A stretch of DNA of 16,012 bases. It comes from Prolixibacteraceae bacterium. GTDB lineage: Bacteria > Bacteroidota > Bacteroidia > Bacteroidales > Prolixibacteraceae. Of the stretch, positions 1-7,914 are shown piece by piece. The stretch covers positions 1 to 16,012 of the forward strand of contig SKHV01000043.1 of NCBI GenBank assembly GCA_007116765.1, in the 5' to 3' direction. The first letter of the stretch is position 1. Every line of letters begins with the position of its first letter. The notes below the pieces were generated by a model that saw only the letters and a list, made by a program, of their open reading frames with translations, ran no database searches and was not told the DNA's origin. Position numbers and translations under genes: made by a program.

Positions 1-1727
1 AACTAATGGTGTATGGCGACGATATTTCGCTGCTTACTCCTGAAATTGATTATCCCGGTGTTAGCATACATGCTATAACTCGTGCCCAAAGCCCAAACTA
101 TCTTTTTATTGATTTGAAACTCGATAAAAAAGTAAAGCCCGGTGCTTTCGACATAGTTTTTAAAAGCGGAAAAAAAACAGTGGCCACTTATAATTACATA
201 TTGAACGCACGTAGCGTAGGTTCGGCCTCGCGTCAGGGATTCGATAATTCCGACGTGTTGTACCTCTTGTTCCCCGACCGCTTTGCAAACGGCGACCCCA
301 CGAACGACAATATTGAAGGTTTAAGCGACAAAATTGACCGCAAAGACCAGTATGGACGGCGTGGTGGCGACATACAAGGAATGATCGATAAACTCGACTA
401 CCTTCAAGAACTGGGAATAACAGCAATATGGACAACCCCTTTGCTGGAAGACAACCAGCCAAATGGATCATACCACCACTACGCAACAACCGATTACTAC
501 CGAATTGACCCGCGCTTTGGTTCTAACGATGAGTACCGTGCACTAGTTGCCGAGTGCCACTCACGCGGCATAAAAGTGGTGATGGACATGATTCCCAACC
601 ACTGCGGTAGTGCCCACCCCTGGATGGAAGATTTACCATTTAACGACTGGATTAACGGGGGAACTGAATATACCCAAACCAATTACCGCATACCGGTTAC
701 AAACGACCCCTATGTATCGGAAATTGACTGGGACTTGAATTTTGACGGCTGGTTTGTTAGCGAAATGCCCGACCTTAACCAAAACAACCATTACATGCTC
801 ACCTATTTGAAGCAAAAGGCCGTGTGGTGGGTCGAATTTGCCGGCCTCGATGGCATAAGGGTAGACACTTACCCATATAACGATCAATGGAGGGCTGCTG
901 AATGGACAAAACATATTCTATCGGAGTTTCCATACCTCAATATTGTGGGTGAATGTTGGGTTCCTAGTCCGTCGGAAACTGCTTATTGGCAAAGTGGCAC
1001 AATTAACCACAACGGCTATGACTCCGGTTTGCCTTCGGTTATGGATTTTCCCTTGTATGACGCTACAGGAATAGCTTTCAACGAAGACGAACAAGGTTGG
1101 GATCGCGGCGTTGGACAACTTTGGAAAACCCTTACTCAGGATTACCTCTATGGCGACCCTTTCAACCTCGTAATTTTCCTCGAAAACCACGATACCCAGC
1201 GCTTTTTCACACAAGTGGGGAATGATATTGACAAACTCAAAATGGGTTACGCCTTTTTGCTCACTACACGTGGAATTCCTCAAATTTACTACGGAACTGA
1301 AATACTGATGACCGGCGACAAAGGTGTTGGCGATGGCGATATACGCCGTGAAATGCCCGGTGGCTGGCCCGACCACGAGCGCAGTGTTTTTACTTCCGAA
1401 GAAAGAACCGATGCCGAGAACGATGCTTTCGACTACATAAGCAAACTTATACACTGGAGAAACGAAAACCCTGTTATCCATTACGGCAGGCTTTTGCATT
1501 TTGTGCCCGAAAATAACGTATATGTGTACTTTAGGCAAAACAATGAAAAAACAGTAATGGTAATATTAAATAATAACCCCGATGAGCAAACACTCAATAC
1601 CGAACGTTTTAATCAGGTAACAGAAGGTTTTAGCTCAGGTATCGATGTTGTTTCGGAACAACTGTTCAACTTAAAAAAACCCTTGAAGCTAGAAGCCAAA
1701 ACAGCATATATACTTGAATTACAATAG
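1..1727 (+). CDS. SusA-like GH13 neopullulanase / cyclomaltodextrinase (5' end outside window)
   Basis: This gene encodes a glycoside hydrolase family 13 enzyme that cleaves alpha-1,4 links in maltodextrins, cyclodextrins or pullulan, probably in the periplasm. The frame is open to the left edge (first full codon at base 3). The ATG at 6 is internal, because LMVYG belongs to the N-terminal cyclomaltodextrinase domain. About 50 residues, including any signal peptide, are therefore missing; roughly 573 remain of the usual ~620. Counting from that Met, the N-domain covers about 1-70. The GH13 barrel carries all four classic motifs: DMIPNH (194-199), GIRVDTYP with nucleophile Asp287, GECW with acid/base Glu316, and ENHD with Asp396. 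A C-terminal beta domain follows from about residue 490. The catalytic set is complete, so the enzyme should be active. It shares an operon with the next gene (12-base gap). Family assignment is firm; neopullulanase versus cyclomaltodextrinase is inferred. Confidence 0.93.
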   Translation, partial: LMVYGDDISLLTPEIDYPGVSIHAITRAQSPNYLFIDLKLDKKVKPGAFDIVFKSGKKTVATYNYILNARSVGSASRQGFDNSDVLYLLFPDRFANGDPTNDNIEGLSDKIDRKDQYGRRGGDIQGMIDKLDYLQELGITAIWTTPLLEDNQPNGSYHHYATTDYYRIDPRFGSNDEYRALVAECHSRGIKVVMDMIPNHCGSAHPWMEDLPFNDWINGGTEYTQTNYRIPVTNDPYVSEIDWDLNFDGWFVSEMPDLNQNNHYMLTYLKQKAVWWVEFAGLDGIRVDTYPYNDQWRAAEWTKHILSEFPYLNIVGECWVPSPSETAYWQSGTINHNGYDSGLPSVMDFPLYDATGIAFNEDEQGWDRGVGQLWKTLTQDYLYGDPFNLVIFLENHDTQRFFTQVGNDIDKLKMGYAFLLTTRGIPQIYYGTEILMTGDKGVGDGDIRREMPGGWPDHERSVFTSEERTDAENDAFDYISKLIHWRNENPVIHYGRLLHFVPENNVYVYFRQNNEKTVMVILNNNPDEQTLNTERFNQVTEGFSSGIDVVSEQLFNLKKPLKLEAKTAYILELQ

Positions 1728-1739
1728 AAAACAATATTT

Positions 1740-3134
1740 ATGAAACGAATAATAAACACTGTACTTGTTCTTTGTGTGGCAGTAGGAATGCTTTCATGCA
1801 GCGGGCAAACAAAGCAACAAAGCGAAGACATTTGCCACTACAATACTGCAACAGAAGAAACTCAGGTTCTTCACCCCGAATGGGCTAAAGATGCCAGCAT
1901 TTATGAGGTGAACGTAAGACAATACACCCCCGAAGGCACTTTCGAGGCTTTTGCCAATCATTTGCCCAGATTGCAACAACTTGGCGTGAAAATTCTTTGG
2001 TTTATGCCCATTCACCCTATCTCTGAAATCGAGCGCAAGGGAACATTAGGTTCCTATTATTCGGTAGCCGATTATAAAGCGGTAAACCCTGAATTCGGCA
2101 CATTCGACGATTTCAAGGCCTTGGTTGAAAAAGCACACTCGATGGGATTTAAAGTAATTCTCGACTGGGTAGCCAACCACACCGGCTGGGATAACCACTG
2201 GATTTACAACAACCCCGAGTGGTACACCCACGATGAAGATGGCAACATTATAGCACCAATTGACGATTGGAGCGACGTGGCCGATCTCAACTTCGACATA
2301 CCCGAAATGCAGGCTTCCATGATCGATGCCCTCAAGTTTTGGGTTGCCGAAGCCAATATTGATGGCTACCGTTGCGATGTGGCAGGCATGGTGCCCACCG
2401 GTTTTTGGAACGATGCCCGCGCAGCACTCGACTCGATAAAACCGGTTTATATGCTGGCTGAAGATGAAGGCGAAACCGCATTACTCGAAAAGGCTTTCAA
2501 TTCAAATTACGGGTGGAGTTTTCACCACCTCATGAACAGTATCGCAAATGGAGAAGCCGATGTTTCAGAACTACGTGAATATTTTGAAAAAATAGATTCA
2601 AGCTATCCGGCCGGCAGTTACCCCATGCAATTTACCTGCAACCACGATGAAAATAGCTGGAATGGAACAGTATACAGCCGTTTGGGCAATGCCGTGGAAA
2701 CTATGGCCGCACTATCGTTTGTAGTGCCCGGTATGCCACTTATTTACAGCGGACAAGAAGCCAGCTTAAATAAAAGTCTTGAGTTTTTCGAGAAAGATGA
2801 GATTGATTGGGAAAACCCCGAAATGCAGCAATTCTATCAAAAGCTTATTCAGCTTAAAAAGGACAATAAAGCACTTTGGAATGGATGCGCAGGTGCAAAC
2901 ATAGAGTTTATCGACATGGAAACAGATAATAATTTAATAGCATTTAAACGCCAGCTCAAAAATAATACGGTGTTGTGTATTTTTAATTTTTCGGAACATA
3001 AAAACGAAAATACTTTTCGTAGTAAACCATTTGCAGATCAATACAAAAATGCAATCAATGAAGAAAATTATCAGATTAATGAAAATTATATTTTTAGTTT
3101 AAACGCCTGGGAATATCTCATTTTAGTCAAATAA
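1740..3134 (+). CDS. GH13 alpha-amylase family lipoprotein
   Basis: This 464-residue glycoside hydrolase family 13 protein is probably a membrane-anchored maltodextrin- or starch-degrading enzyme. The N-terminus is a lipoprotein signal peptide: a hydrophobic run is followed by MLSC, with the lipidated cysteine at residue 20. The residues after it (SGQTKQQ) lack the acidic stretch that marks Bacteroidota surface lipoproteins, so periplasmic orientation is more likely than surface display (inference). The barrel motifs are complete: DWVANH (142-147), GYRCD with nucleophile Asp213, LAEDE with acid/base Glu241, and NHD at 301-303. A short beta-sandwich ends the protein. At 464 residues it is much smaller than SusG and shows no obvious carbohydrate-binding module. 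It lies 12 bases after the SusA-like gene and just before a strong terminator, so the two form the end of a transcription unit that probably begins left of the window. Exact substrate is unknown. Confidence 0.93.
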   Translation: MKRIINTVLVLCVAVGMLSCSGQTKQQSEDICHYNTATEETQVLHPEWAKDASIYEVNVRQYTPEGTFEAFANHLPRLQQLGVKILWFMPIHPISEIERKGTLGSYYSVADYKAVNPEFGTFDDFKALVEKAHSMGFKVILDWVANHTGWDNHWIYNNPEWYTHDEDGNIIAPIDDWSDVADLNFDIPEMQASMIDALKFWVAEANIDGYRCDVAGMVPTGFWNDARAALDSIKPVYMLAEDEGETALLEKAFNSNYGWSFHHLMNSIANGEADVSELREYFEKIDSSYPAGSYPMQFTCNHDENSWNGTVYSRLGNAVETMAALSFVVPGMPLIYSGQEASLNKSLEFFEKDEIDWENPEMQQFYQKLIQLKKDNKALWNGCAGANIEFIDMETDNNLIAFKRQLKNNTVLCIFNFSEHKNENTFRSKPFADQYKNAINEENYQINENYIFSLNAWEYLILVK

Positions 3135-3161
3135 AATGATTCTCTAATTTATTATGCAAAG

Positions 3162-3193
3162 AAAGGGGTGCCAATTAAAGGCAACCCCTTTTT
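3162..3193 (+). terminator. Rho-independent terminator after the GH13 pair
   Basis: The left arm at 3162-3172 (AAAGGGGTGCC) pairs with the right arm at 3180-3191 (GGC-A-ACCCCTTT) through about eleven base pairs with a single bulged A. The loop is 7 nt (3173-3179), and a run of five T ends at 3193. It starts 28 bases after the amylase stop codon and separates the GH13 pair from the GH31-like gene, which therefore needs its own promoter or readthrough. Confidence 0.85.
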
Positions 3194-3251
3194 AATTTCA
3201 ATAAAATAAACTATTTTGGTATGCTGAAACTGGTTCATAAAAATTGAGAAC

Positions 3252-5210
3252 ATGAGACGATTCGTTTTAATAATTGCTTTTACACTATTGTGTATAAGCA
3301 CATTTGGGCGTGCAGCCTATATTGTGGAAGGCAACGATGTAATAGTCGATCTTGACGGATTTGGTGTGAAGTCGAATATACTTAAAGTTGAAGTATGGTC
3401 CGAAAATATGGTTAGAATAGTGACGTCGATGAACGATGATTTCATTGAAGCCGATTTTTCACTTTTTACCCGGGATGAAAATGAAATACGATTCAGAACC
3501 AGTCATGTTCAGAACGATATTGAAATAGTTACCAATGCGATGATTGTTAGGGTAGCTGAGAATGGATTAGTAAGGATTATGACCAGAAAAGGGCGCCGAT
3601 TGTTTGTAGAATCGGACAGATCTTTTTCGTCTATCGAAAATATGCCTAATACCTACAAGGTACAGCAAAGTCTATTTCTACAGCGAAACGAAACCATATT
3701 CGGACTAGGACAAAACCCCGACAAAAAAGCTTTCAACTTAAGGGGACAGTCGTTTGAGTTAAAACAAACTGAAAACTCAATTTATTCGCCTATTTTCTAT
3801 TCCGATAAAAACTATGCGCTAATATGGGACAACTTCTCAACAACTACCTTTAGCGATGCCCCTGGAGGCCTTACTTTCACATCGGAAATTGCCGATGAAA
3901 TCAGTTTCTTTTTTATAGTGGGTGAAACGTGGGATGTAGTTACAAACCAAATCATTAAATATTCAGGCAATACACAGCTATTACCTCAGTGGGCATACGG
4001 GCACATTGCAAACACAACCGGATGCAGCTCGCAGCAAGAACTTAGAGAAACTATCAATAAGCTCAATACTGAAAATATAAAAATTGAATCACAACTTGCT
4101 AACATTTCTGTTTACGAAAAAGAAAAAGAATATGAAAACAATGCTTCGGGCAGATTCAAAAACATTTATGCATACAAACAATTACAAAGCGATTTTAATA
4201 ATTTGAATCAAAATCCAGGGTTAAACAGGCCGGTAATGGTTACAGAAATTAATGTGCCCGGTATTCAGCAACACGGTACTTTTACATCAATTAGTCAACT
4301 TACTTCGACCTGGAATAATTTTCAAAAAGAAGTATCGTATGGAATCACCGCATCGTTGTACGGGCAAGCATTTTGGAGCTCGGTTCCGGGTGGAATTGCA
4401 CGCGATAACAATATTAATGACGAGTCGTACCGTGAATTATTAGCACGTTGGTACCAGTTTTCCGCATTTAACCCCATTTTTCAAAGCCCATCGTGCGACC
4501 CGGGTAATTGGCTATTTAATGAGTCAAATCCCGAGGCATTAGCCATAAAAAAAGCCATAAACCAACGTTATGCTTTAATGCCCTACATTTATTCACTTGC
4601 TGCCAATTCAGCCCTGAATAACGAAGTGATGACACGCTCACTTATCTCGGAATTTCAGCACGACGAAAAAGTATTTGAAATTAACAATCAATACCTTTTT
4701 GGCAAATCGCTTATGGTTTGTCCGGTTACCACACAGGGAACCAAATCGCGGAAAGTGTATTTACCTTCAAAATCAAAATGGTTCGATTTTTATACCGGCG
4801 AAAGCTATAACGGCTCAAAAACAATTGATACAAAAGCCGATATACAAACCATTCCACTTTTTATTAGAGAAGGTTCAATTATACCTTTACTTGTAAAACA
4901 CGAAAATGAAAAAGAAGACTTAGCTGACGAAATAATTGAAATTCGTGTTTATCCGGGTGAAGATTGTAGCTTTACCTTATACAACGACAAGGGTGATGGT
5001 ATGGGCTATAAAAACGGCGAATATTCAAAAATAATTTTCGACTATACCGAAAGAAGAAAAACGTTAACCATTAACTCGCTTGAAGGAAGTTTTGAAGGAA
5101 TGCCTGCAAGCCAAATGTTTAAAGTGGTTTACATGCACGATGACGAAGAAGTTTCTGAAAATATTCAAATAGCTGAATACAGTGGACGCAGGGTTCGAAT
5201 TCGCTTTTAA
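3252..5210 (+). CDS. Secreted GH31-family protein with a shortened, apparently non-catalytic barrel
   Basis: A Sec signal peptide (about residues 1-22, ending near GRAA) precedes a clear glycoside hydrolase family 31 framework. The N-terminal beta domain includes FGLGQ (149-153) and LIWDNFS (190-196). The barrel start reads LLPQWAYG (243-250). The barrel end carries ELLARWYQF (395-403) and RYALMPYIYSLA (439-450). The C-terminal beta domains contain KVYLP (501-505), FDFYTGE (511-517), IREGSIIPL (538-546) and a DUF5110-like part with LYND (576-579). Active GH31 enzymes are usually 750-950 residues; this one has 652. The missing part is the middle of the barrel: after residue 283 a charged linker (EKEKEYENNASG, 289-300) leads directly to the segment that normally follows the nucleophile (KNIYAYKQL, 303-311). 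No W-D-x-x-E nucleophile motif is present. Where WSGD supplies the acid/base, the sequence reads FTSIS (344-348), and the conserved RSHG is QSPS (411-414). The ORF is intact. A glycan-binding or scaffolding pseudoenzyme is likely (inference). A weak promoter-like TATTTTGG lies at 3212-3219. Confidence 0.88.
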   Translation: MRRFVLIIAFTLLCISTFGRAAYIVEGNDVIVDLDGFGVKSNILKVEVWSENMVRIVTSMNDDFIEADFSLFTRDENEIRFRTSHVQNDIEIVTNAMIVRVAENGLVRIMTRKGRRLFVESDRSFSSIENMPNTYKVQQSLFLQRNETIFGLGQNPDKKAFNLRGQSFELKQTENSIYSPIFYSDKNYALIWDNFSTTTFSDAPGGLTFTSEIADEISFFFIVGETWDVVTNQIIKYSGNTQLLPQWAYGHIANTTGCSSQQELRETINKLNTENIKIESQLANISVYEKEKEYENNASGRFKNIYAYKQLQSDFNNLNQNPGLNRPVMVTEINVPGIQQHGTFTSISQLTSTWNNFQKEVSYGITASLYGQAFWSSVPGGIARDNNINDESYRELLARWYQFSAFNPIFQSPSCDPGNWLFNESNPEALAIKKAINQRYALMPYIYSLAANSALNNEVMTRSLISEFQHDEKVFEINNQYLFGKSLMVCPVTTQGTKSRKVYLPSKSKWFDFYTGESYNGSKTIDTKADIQTIPLFIREGSIIPLLVKHENEKEDLADEIIEIRVYPGEDCSFTLYNDKGDGMGYKNGEYSKIIFDYTERRKTLTINSLEGSFEGMPASQMFKVVYMHDDEEVSENIQIAEYSGRRVRIRF

Positions 5211-5228
5211 GCTATAATAAAATTCAAA

Positions 5229-6011
5229 TCAGGCCGATACTTCAACCTTTATTCCGGTAGCTTCATTTAATGCTGAAGCAATGCTGTTTAGTTTTTCTAT
5301 AGATACTTTTTCCAGTGAGTTCACAGGAGTGTCGCGTGCAATGGTATAAATTAACACTTTTTGCGGGGCAATTTCCTTAATCAATTTCATCCATGCTGAA
5401 AGCTCTTCATCGGTAGTATTATCGATTATTTCGTTGTTGAATTCTCCTTTTAAAAACATGGTTTGAATAATAAGCTCTCCCTCAAATTGTTTAAGCTGTT
5501 CAAGTACACGATTCAGATCGAATTTCCCCACAGGCTTGTTCATTTTTTTTATAGTATCAATGCGAGCCGAGTCAAGTTTCAAAATATTATCATCAACTTT
5601 TTTTAATGCTTCAACAACCTTTGGCTTAAAAAGCATAGTGGAATTTGATAATACAGCTACACGCGATTGAGGTGCATAAACCTGGCGCAAAGCCAAGGTA
5701 TCGTCAATAATTGCCTCAAAGTGGGGATGCATGGTAGGCTCTCCGTTGCCGGCAAAGGTAATCACATCGGGCATTTGATTACGGCTTTTCATATCGGCCA
5801 GTTTATTCTCCAGCGCCAGTTTTACCTCATCGCGCGTAGGCAATTTCGCTTTCACATATTTTGAGTCGGGATTCCATCCGCACTCACAATAAATGCAGTC
5901 GAATGAGCAAAGTTTGCTGTCGTTGGGCAATAAGTTAACTCCCAGTGATACTCCTAGCCTGCGGCTTATCACCGGTCCAAAAACTGTACTATCGAAAAGA
6001 AAAGTGGCCAT
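5229..6011 (-). CDS. Radical SAM protein, COG0731 / TYW1-like family
   Basis: This 260-residue cytoplasmic protein is a radical S-adenosylmethionine enzyme. The cluster-binding motif CX3CX2C is at Cys35, Cys39 and Cys42, within LCSFDCIYC. It is followed by AGNGEPT (87-93), the glycine-rich SAM-binding strand typical of the COG0731 group of Fe-S oxidoreductases related to the wybutosine enzyme TYW1. The opening residues FGPVISRRLGVSLGVNLLP are also characteristic of this group. The KLDSA segment (about 144-148) matches a further conserved strand. The bacterial members have no settled reaction, so I assign none. Its start lies 27 bases after the stop of the DUF4296 lipoprotein gene, suggesting co-transcription. 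Its 3' end converges on the GH31-like gene with only 18 bases between the two stop codons. The family call is firm; the substrate is unknown. Confidence 0.9.
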   Translation of the reverse strand: MATFLFDSTVFGPVISRRLGVSLGVNLLPNDSKLCSFDCIYCECGWNPDSKYVKAKLPTRDEVKLALENKLADMKSRNQMPDVITFAGNGEPTMHPHFEAIIDDTLALRQVYAPQSRVAVLSNSTMLFKPKVVEALKKVDDNILKLDSARIDTIKKMNKPVGKFDLNRVLEQLKQFEGELIIQTMFLKGEFNNEIIDNTTDEELSAWMKLIKEIAPQKVLIYTIARDTPVNSLEKVSIEKLNSIASALNEATGIKVEVSA

Positions 6012-6038
6012 AAAAAAAAGTAATAAAATGAAAATTAG

Positions 6039-6428
6039 TTACTCTCGCCGTAAAGGTTGAGTAGTATCAATATTTATTTCTTCGGGTAAAGTGCGGGCAT
6101 CGTTCTCTTCAATAAGAATACTGATTTTTGTAAGCACATCGCTAAAGACACGGTCGTACTCACGCGGATGGCGCGAATAATACATCGTGGTAATGTACAT
6201 TTGTTCTTGTGTAATCCCGTGCTTATCTAAAACGGCTAAATAAAGCGCACTTGATTGCAGCGTGTCCATTTTGAACCTTAACCTGTCGCGATGAAGCCCT
6301 TCAACCAAATGCACGTCGACCAGCACATCCACATATTTATCACGCTCAATTGCATTCCGGGGCTTTGGGTCGTGCCTGCACGCCATGAGTAAAAGAGCCA
6401 GAGTTAGTATAGTAAGTATTTGCTTCAT
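6039..6428 (-). CDS. DUF4296 domain lipoprotein
   Basis: This small 129-residue lipoprotein has a hydrophobic signal and the lipobox LMAC, with lipidated Cys17. The mature part begins RHDPKPRNAIERDKYVDVLVD and continues with a helical region containing DVHLVEG. That arrangement matches DUF4296, a Bacteroidota-specific family of unknown function: a short post-cysteine proline segment, then a conserved helix with an (I/L)xD(V/I)H pattern. No catalytic motif is visible. The tail after residue 115 is acidic and probably disordered. The gene sits between radA (92 bases upstream) and the radical SAM gene (27 bases downstream) on the same strand. A 24-base dyad lies in its upstream region, which could be an operator or leader hairpin. 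Envelope localisation follows from the lipobox; the role is unknown. Confidence 0.82.
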   Translation of the reverse strand: MKQILTILTLALLLMACRHDPKPRNAIERDKYVDVLVDVHLVEGLHRDRLRFKMDTLQSSALYLAVLDKHGITQEQMYITTMYYSRHPREYDRVFSDVLTKISILIEENDARTLPEEINIDTTQPLRRE

Positions 6429-6441
6429 GTATTAATCTTCA

Positions 6442-6465
6442 TTATTGAATGTCGATAATCAATAA
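6442..6465 (-). promoter_or_regulatory. Inverted repeat upstream of the DUF4296 lipoprotein gene
   Basis: TTATTGA (6442-6448) and TCAATAA (6459-6465) form a perfect 7-bp inverted repeat around a 10-base centre. It ends 13 bases upstream of the lipoprotein start codon (6428) on the minus strand. It could be a protein-binding dyad or a weak AT-rich leader hairpin. AT-rich dyads of this size also arise by chance, so function is unproven. Confidence 0.3.
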
Positions 6466-6520
6466 AACGAAAGAGAAATGATAAAATTGTAAATCTATTC
6501 GTTTTGGATTTCAGTGTAAA

Positions 6521-7891
6521 TTACTTTTTATTTTGAAAAAGCAGTTTCAATGTTTCCGGAACATTTTTTACGCGACAAATATCGATAATAAATTTTTGAG
6601 TGTGGATACCTTTGTTGGCAAAAGGAATAAAAATTTGCTGAAAGCCTAATTTTTCGGCTTCGGCTATCCGCTGTTCTACCCTACTCACGGGTCTTACTTC
6701 GCCTGTTAATCCTACTTCGCCGGCAAAACAAATGTTGTGGTCAACTGCTAAATCGAAATTAGAAGAAAGTACGGCTATGATTACCGCCAAATCGATTGCA
6801 GGATCGGCAACTTTAATGCCGCCTGCAATATTGAGAAACACATCTTTGCTAATGAGCTTAAAGCCGGCACGTTTTTCAAGTACCGCCAGCAACATATTCA
6901 TACGGCGGGTGTCGAAACCTGTGGATGAGCGTTGTGGGTTGCCATAAGCAGCAGAACTTACCAGCGATTGCACTTCAATTAAAAAAGGCCGAGCACCCTC
7001 GGTAGCCGCGGCAACCGCAGTACCGCTTAAGCCCTGATGGTGAGCACCAATTAATAACTCCGAGGGGTTGCTCACCTGCCTAAGCCCATCGTGCGACATT
7101 TCGAAAATGCCCATTTCGTTGGTTGATCCAAAACGGTTTTTACTTGCCCGCAAAATACGGTACATGAAATTTCTGTCGCCTTCGAACTGAAGCACAGTAT
7201 CCACCACATGCTCAAGCACTTTGGGGCCGGCAATGCTACCCTCTTTGTTTATGTGACCAATCAGGATTACCGGTATCGATAAGGCTTTTGCCTTTTTCAT
7301 TATGCCTGCGGTGCTTTCTCTAATTTGCGAAATACTACCTGCACTTGACTCAATAAGCTCGGTACTTACTGTTTGAATAGAATCAATTACAAGAATATCG
7401 GGTTTTACCTGATCGATTTGCACCAAAATGTTTTCGAGCGAGGTTTCACTTAAAAAAAGGCAGCCTTCGTTATTTCCACTCAAGCGGGTTGAGCGTAGCT
7501 TAATTTGTTCCAAACTCTCTTCGCCCGAAATATACAATACTAATTTATGAGGAATACTCATGGCAACCTGTAGGGCAAGAGTCGATTTTCCTATTCCGGG
7601 TTCGCCACCCAGCAAAACAATTGAGCCGGGCACCAAACCGCCACCTAATACACGGTCAAGTTCCTCATTCGATGTGGTAAAGCGGTCGGTTTTACCGGTT
7701 TCGATTTCATTTAATGTCAAGGGTTTCGATAAATTGCGCGAAACCATAGTAGCCAATGTTTTATTTTTGCCCACCACTTCAATTTCTTCAACAATAGTAT
7801 TCCACTCGTCACACGAATTGCATTTGCCAGCCCATTTGGGTGTGGTGACTCCGCAGTTTTGACAAACATATATGGTTTTTGTTTTTGCCAT
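6521..7891 (-). CDS. radA: DNA repair protein RadA (Sms)
   Basis: RadA is a RecA-like ATPase and DnaB-type helicase that drives branch migration during recombinational repair. From the chosen start the protein has 456 residues, the usual RadA length. The N-terminal C4 zinc finger uses Cys10, Cys13, Cys24 and Cys27. Walker A is GGEPGIGKST (95-104) and Walker B LVIDSIQ (167-173). The RadA-specific KNRFGST motif is at 251-257. The C-terminal part is the Lon-protease-like domain, without a need for protease activity. The start was set at the ATG at 7891 (MAKTKTIYVC). A GTG at 7906 in the same frame would add five residues (MYLWA) not seen in the family and would overlap a promoter box. The gene is divergent from the lipase gene, and the DUF4296 lipoprotein gene follows 92 bases downstream. 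Confidence 0.97.
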   Translation of the reverse strand: MAKTKTIYVCQNCGVTTPKWAGKCNSCDEWNTIVEEIEVVGKNKTLATMVSRNLSKPLTLNEIETGKTDRFTTSNEELDRVLGGGLVPGSIVLLGGEPGIGKSTLALQVAMSIPHKLVLYISGEESLEQIKLRSTRLSGNNEGCLFLSETSLENILVQIDQVKPDILVIDSIQTVSTELIESSAGSISQIRESTAGIMKKAKALSIPVILIGHINKEGSIAGPKVLEHVVDTVLQFEGDRNFMYRILRASKNRFGSTNEMGIFEMSHDGLRQVSNPSELLIGAHHQGLSGTAVAAATEGARPFLIEVQSLVSSAAYGNPQRSSTGFDTRRMNMLLAVLEKRAGFKLISKDVFLNIAGGIKVADPAIDLAVIIAVLSSNFDLAVDHNICFAGEVGLTGEVRPVSRVEQRIAEAEKLGFQQIFIPFANKGIHTQKFIIDICRVKNVPETLKLLFQNKK

Positions 7892-7895
7892 AGCC

Positions 7896-7903
7896 CAAAG
7901 ATA
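7896..7903 (-). promoter_or_regulatory. Bacteroidota-type -7 box in front of radA
   Basis: On the minus strand this reads TATCTTTG, a perfect match to the Bacteroidota sigma factor -7 consensus TAnnTTTG. Only four bases (GGCT) separate it from the radA ATG, so transcription would start at or next to the start codon, giving a leaderless or nearly leaderless mRNA. No good TTTG is visible at the expected -33 distance, which lowers confidence. Confidence 0.45.
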
Positions 7904-7914
7904 CACTCTTTTTA

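Noticed and set aside
918..1538. A 206-codon open frame on the minus strand
   Set aside because: It lies wholly antisense to the GH13 barrel with all four catalytic motifs; its translation resembles no protein family I know.
3212..3219. TATTTTGG as a promoter for the GH31-like gene
   Set aside because: It differs from TAnnTTTG by one base and no matching -33 element is seen, so it is mentioned only within the gene entry.
4080..4200. Frameshift as the cause of the missing GH31 barrel core
   Set aside because: The frame is open throughout, and the flanking family motifs are in the same frame; neither alternative frame here carries the lost nucleophile segment.
7892..7906. Upstream GTG start for radA adding five residues
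   Set aside because: RadA proteins begin just before the zinc finger as at 7891, and the extension overlaps a good -7 promoter box.
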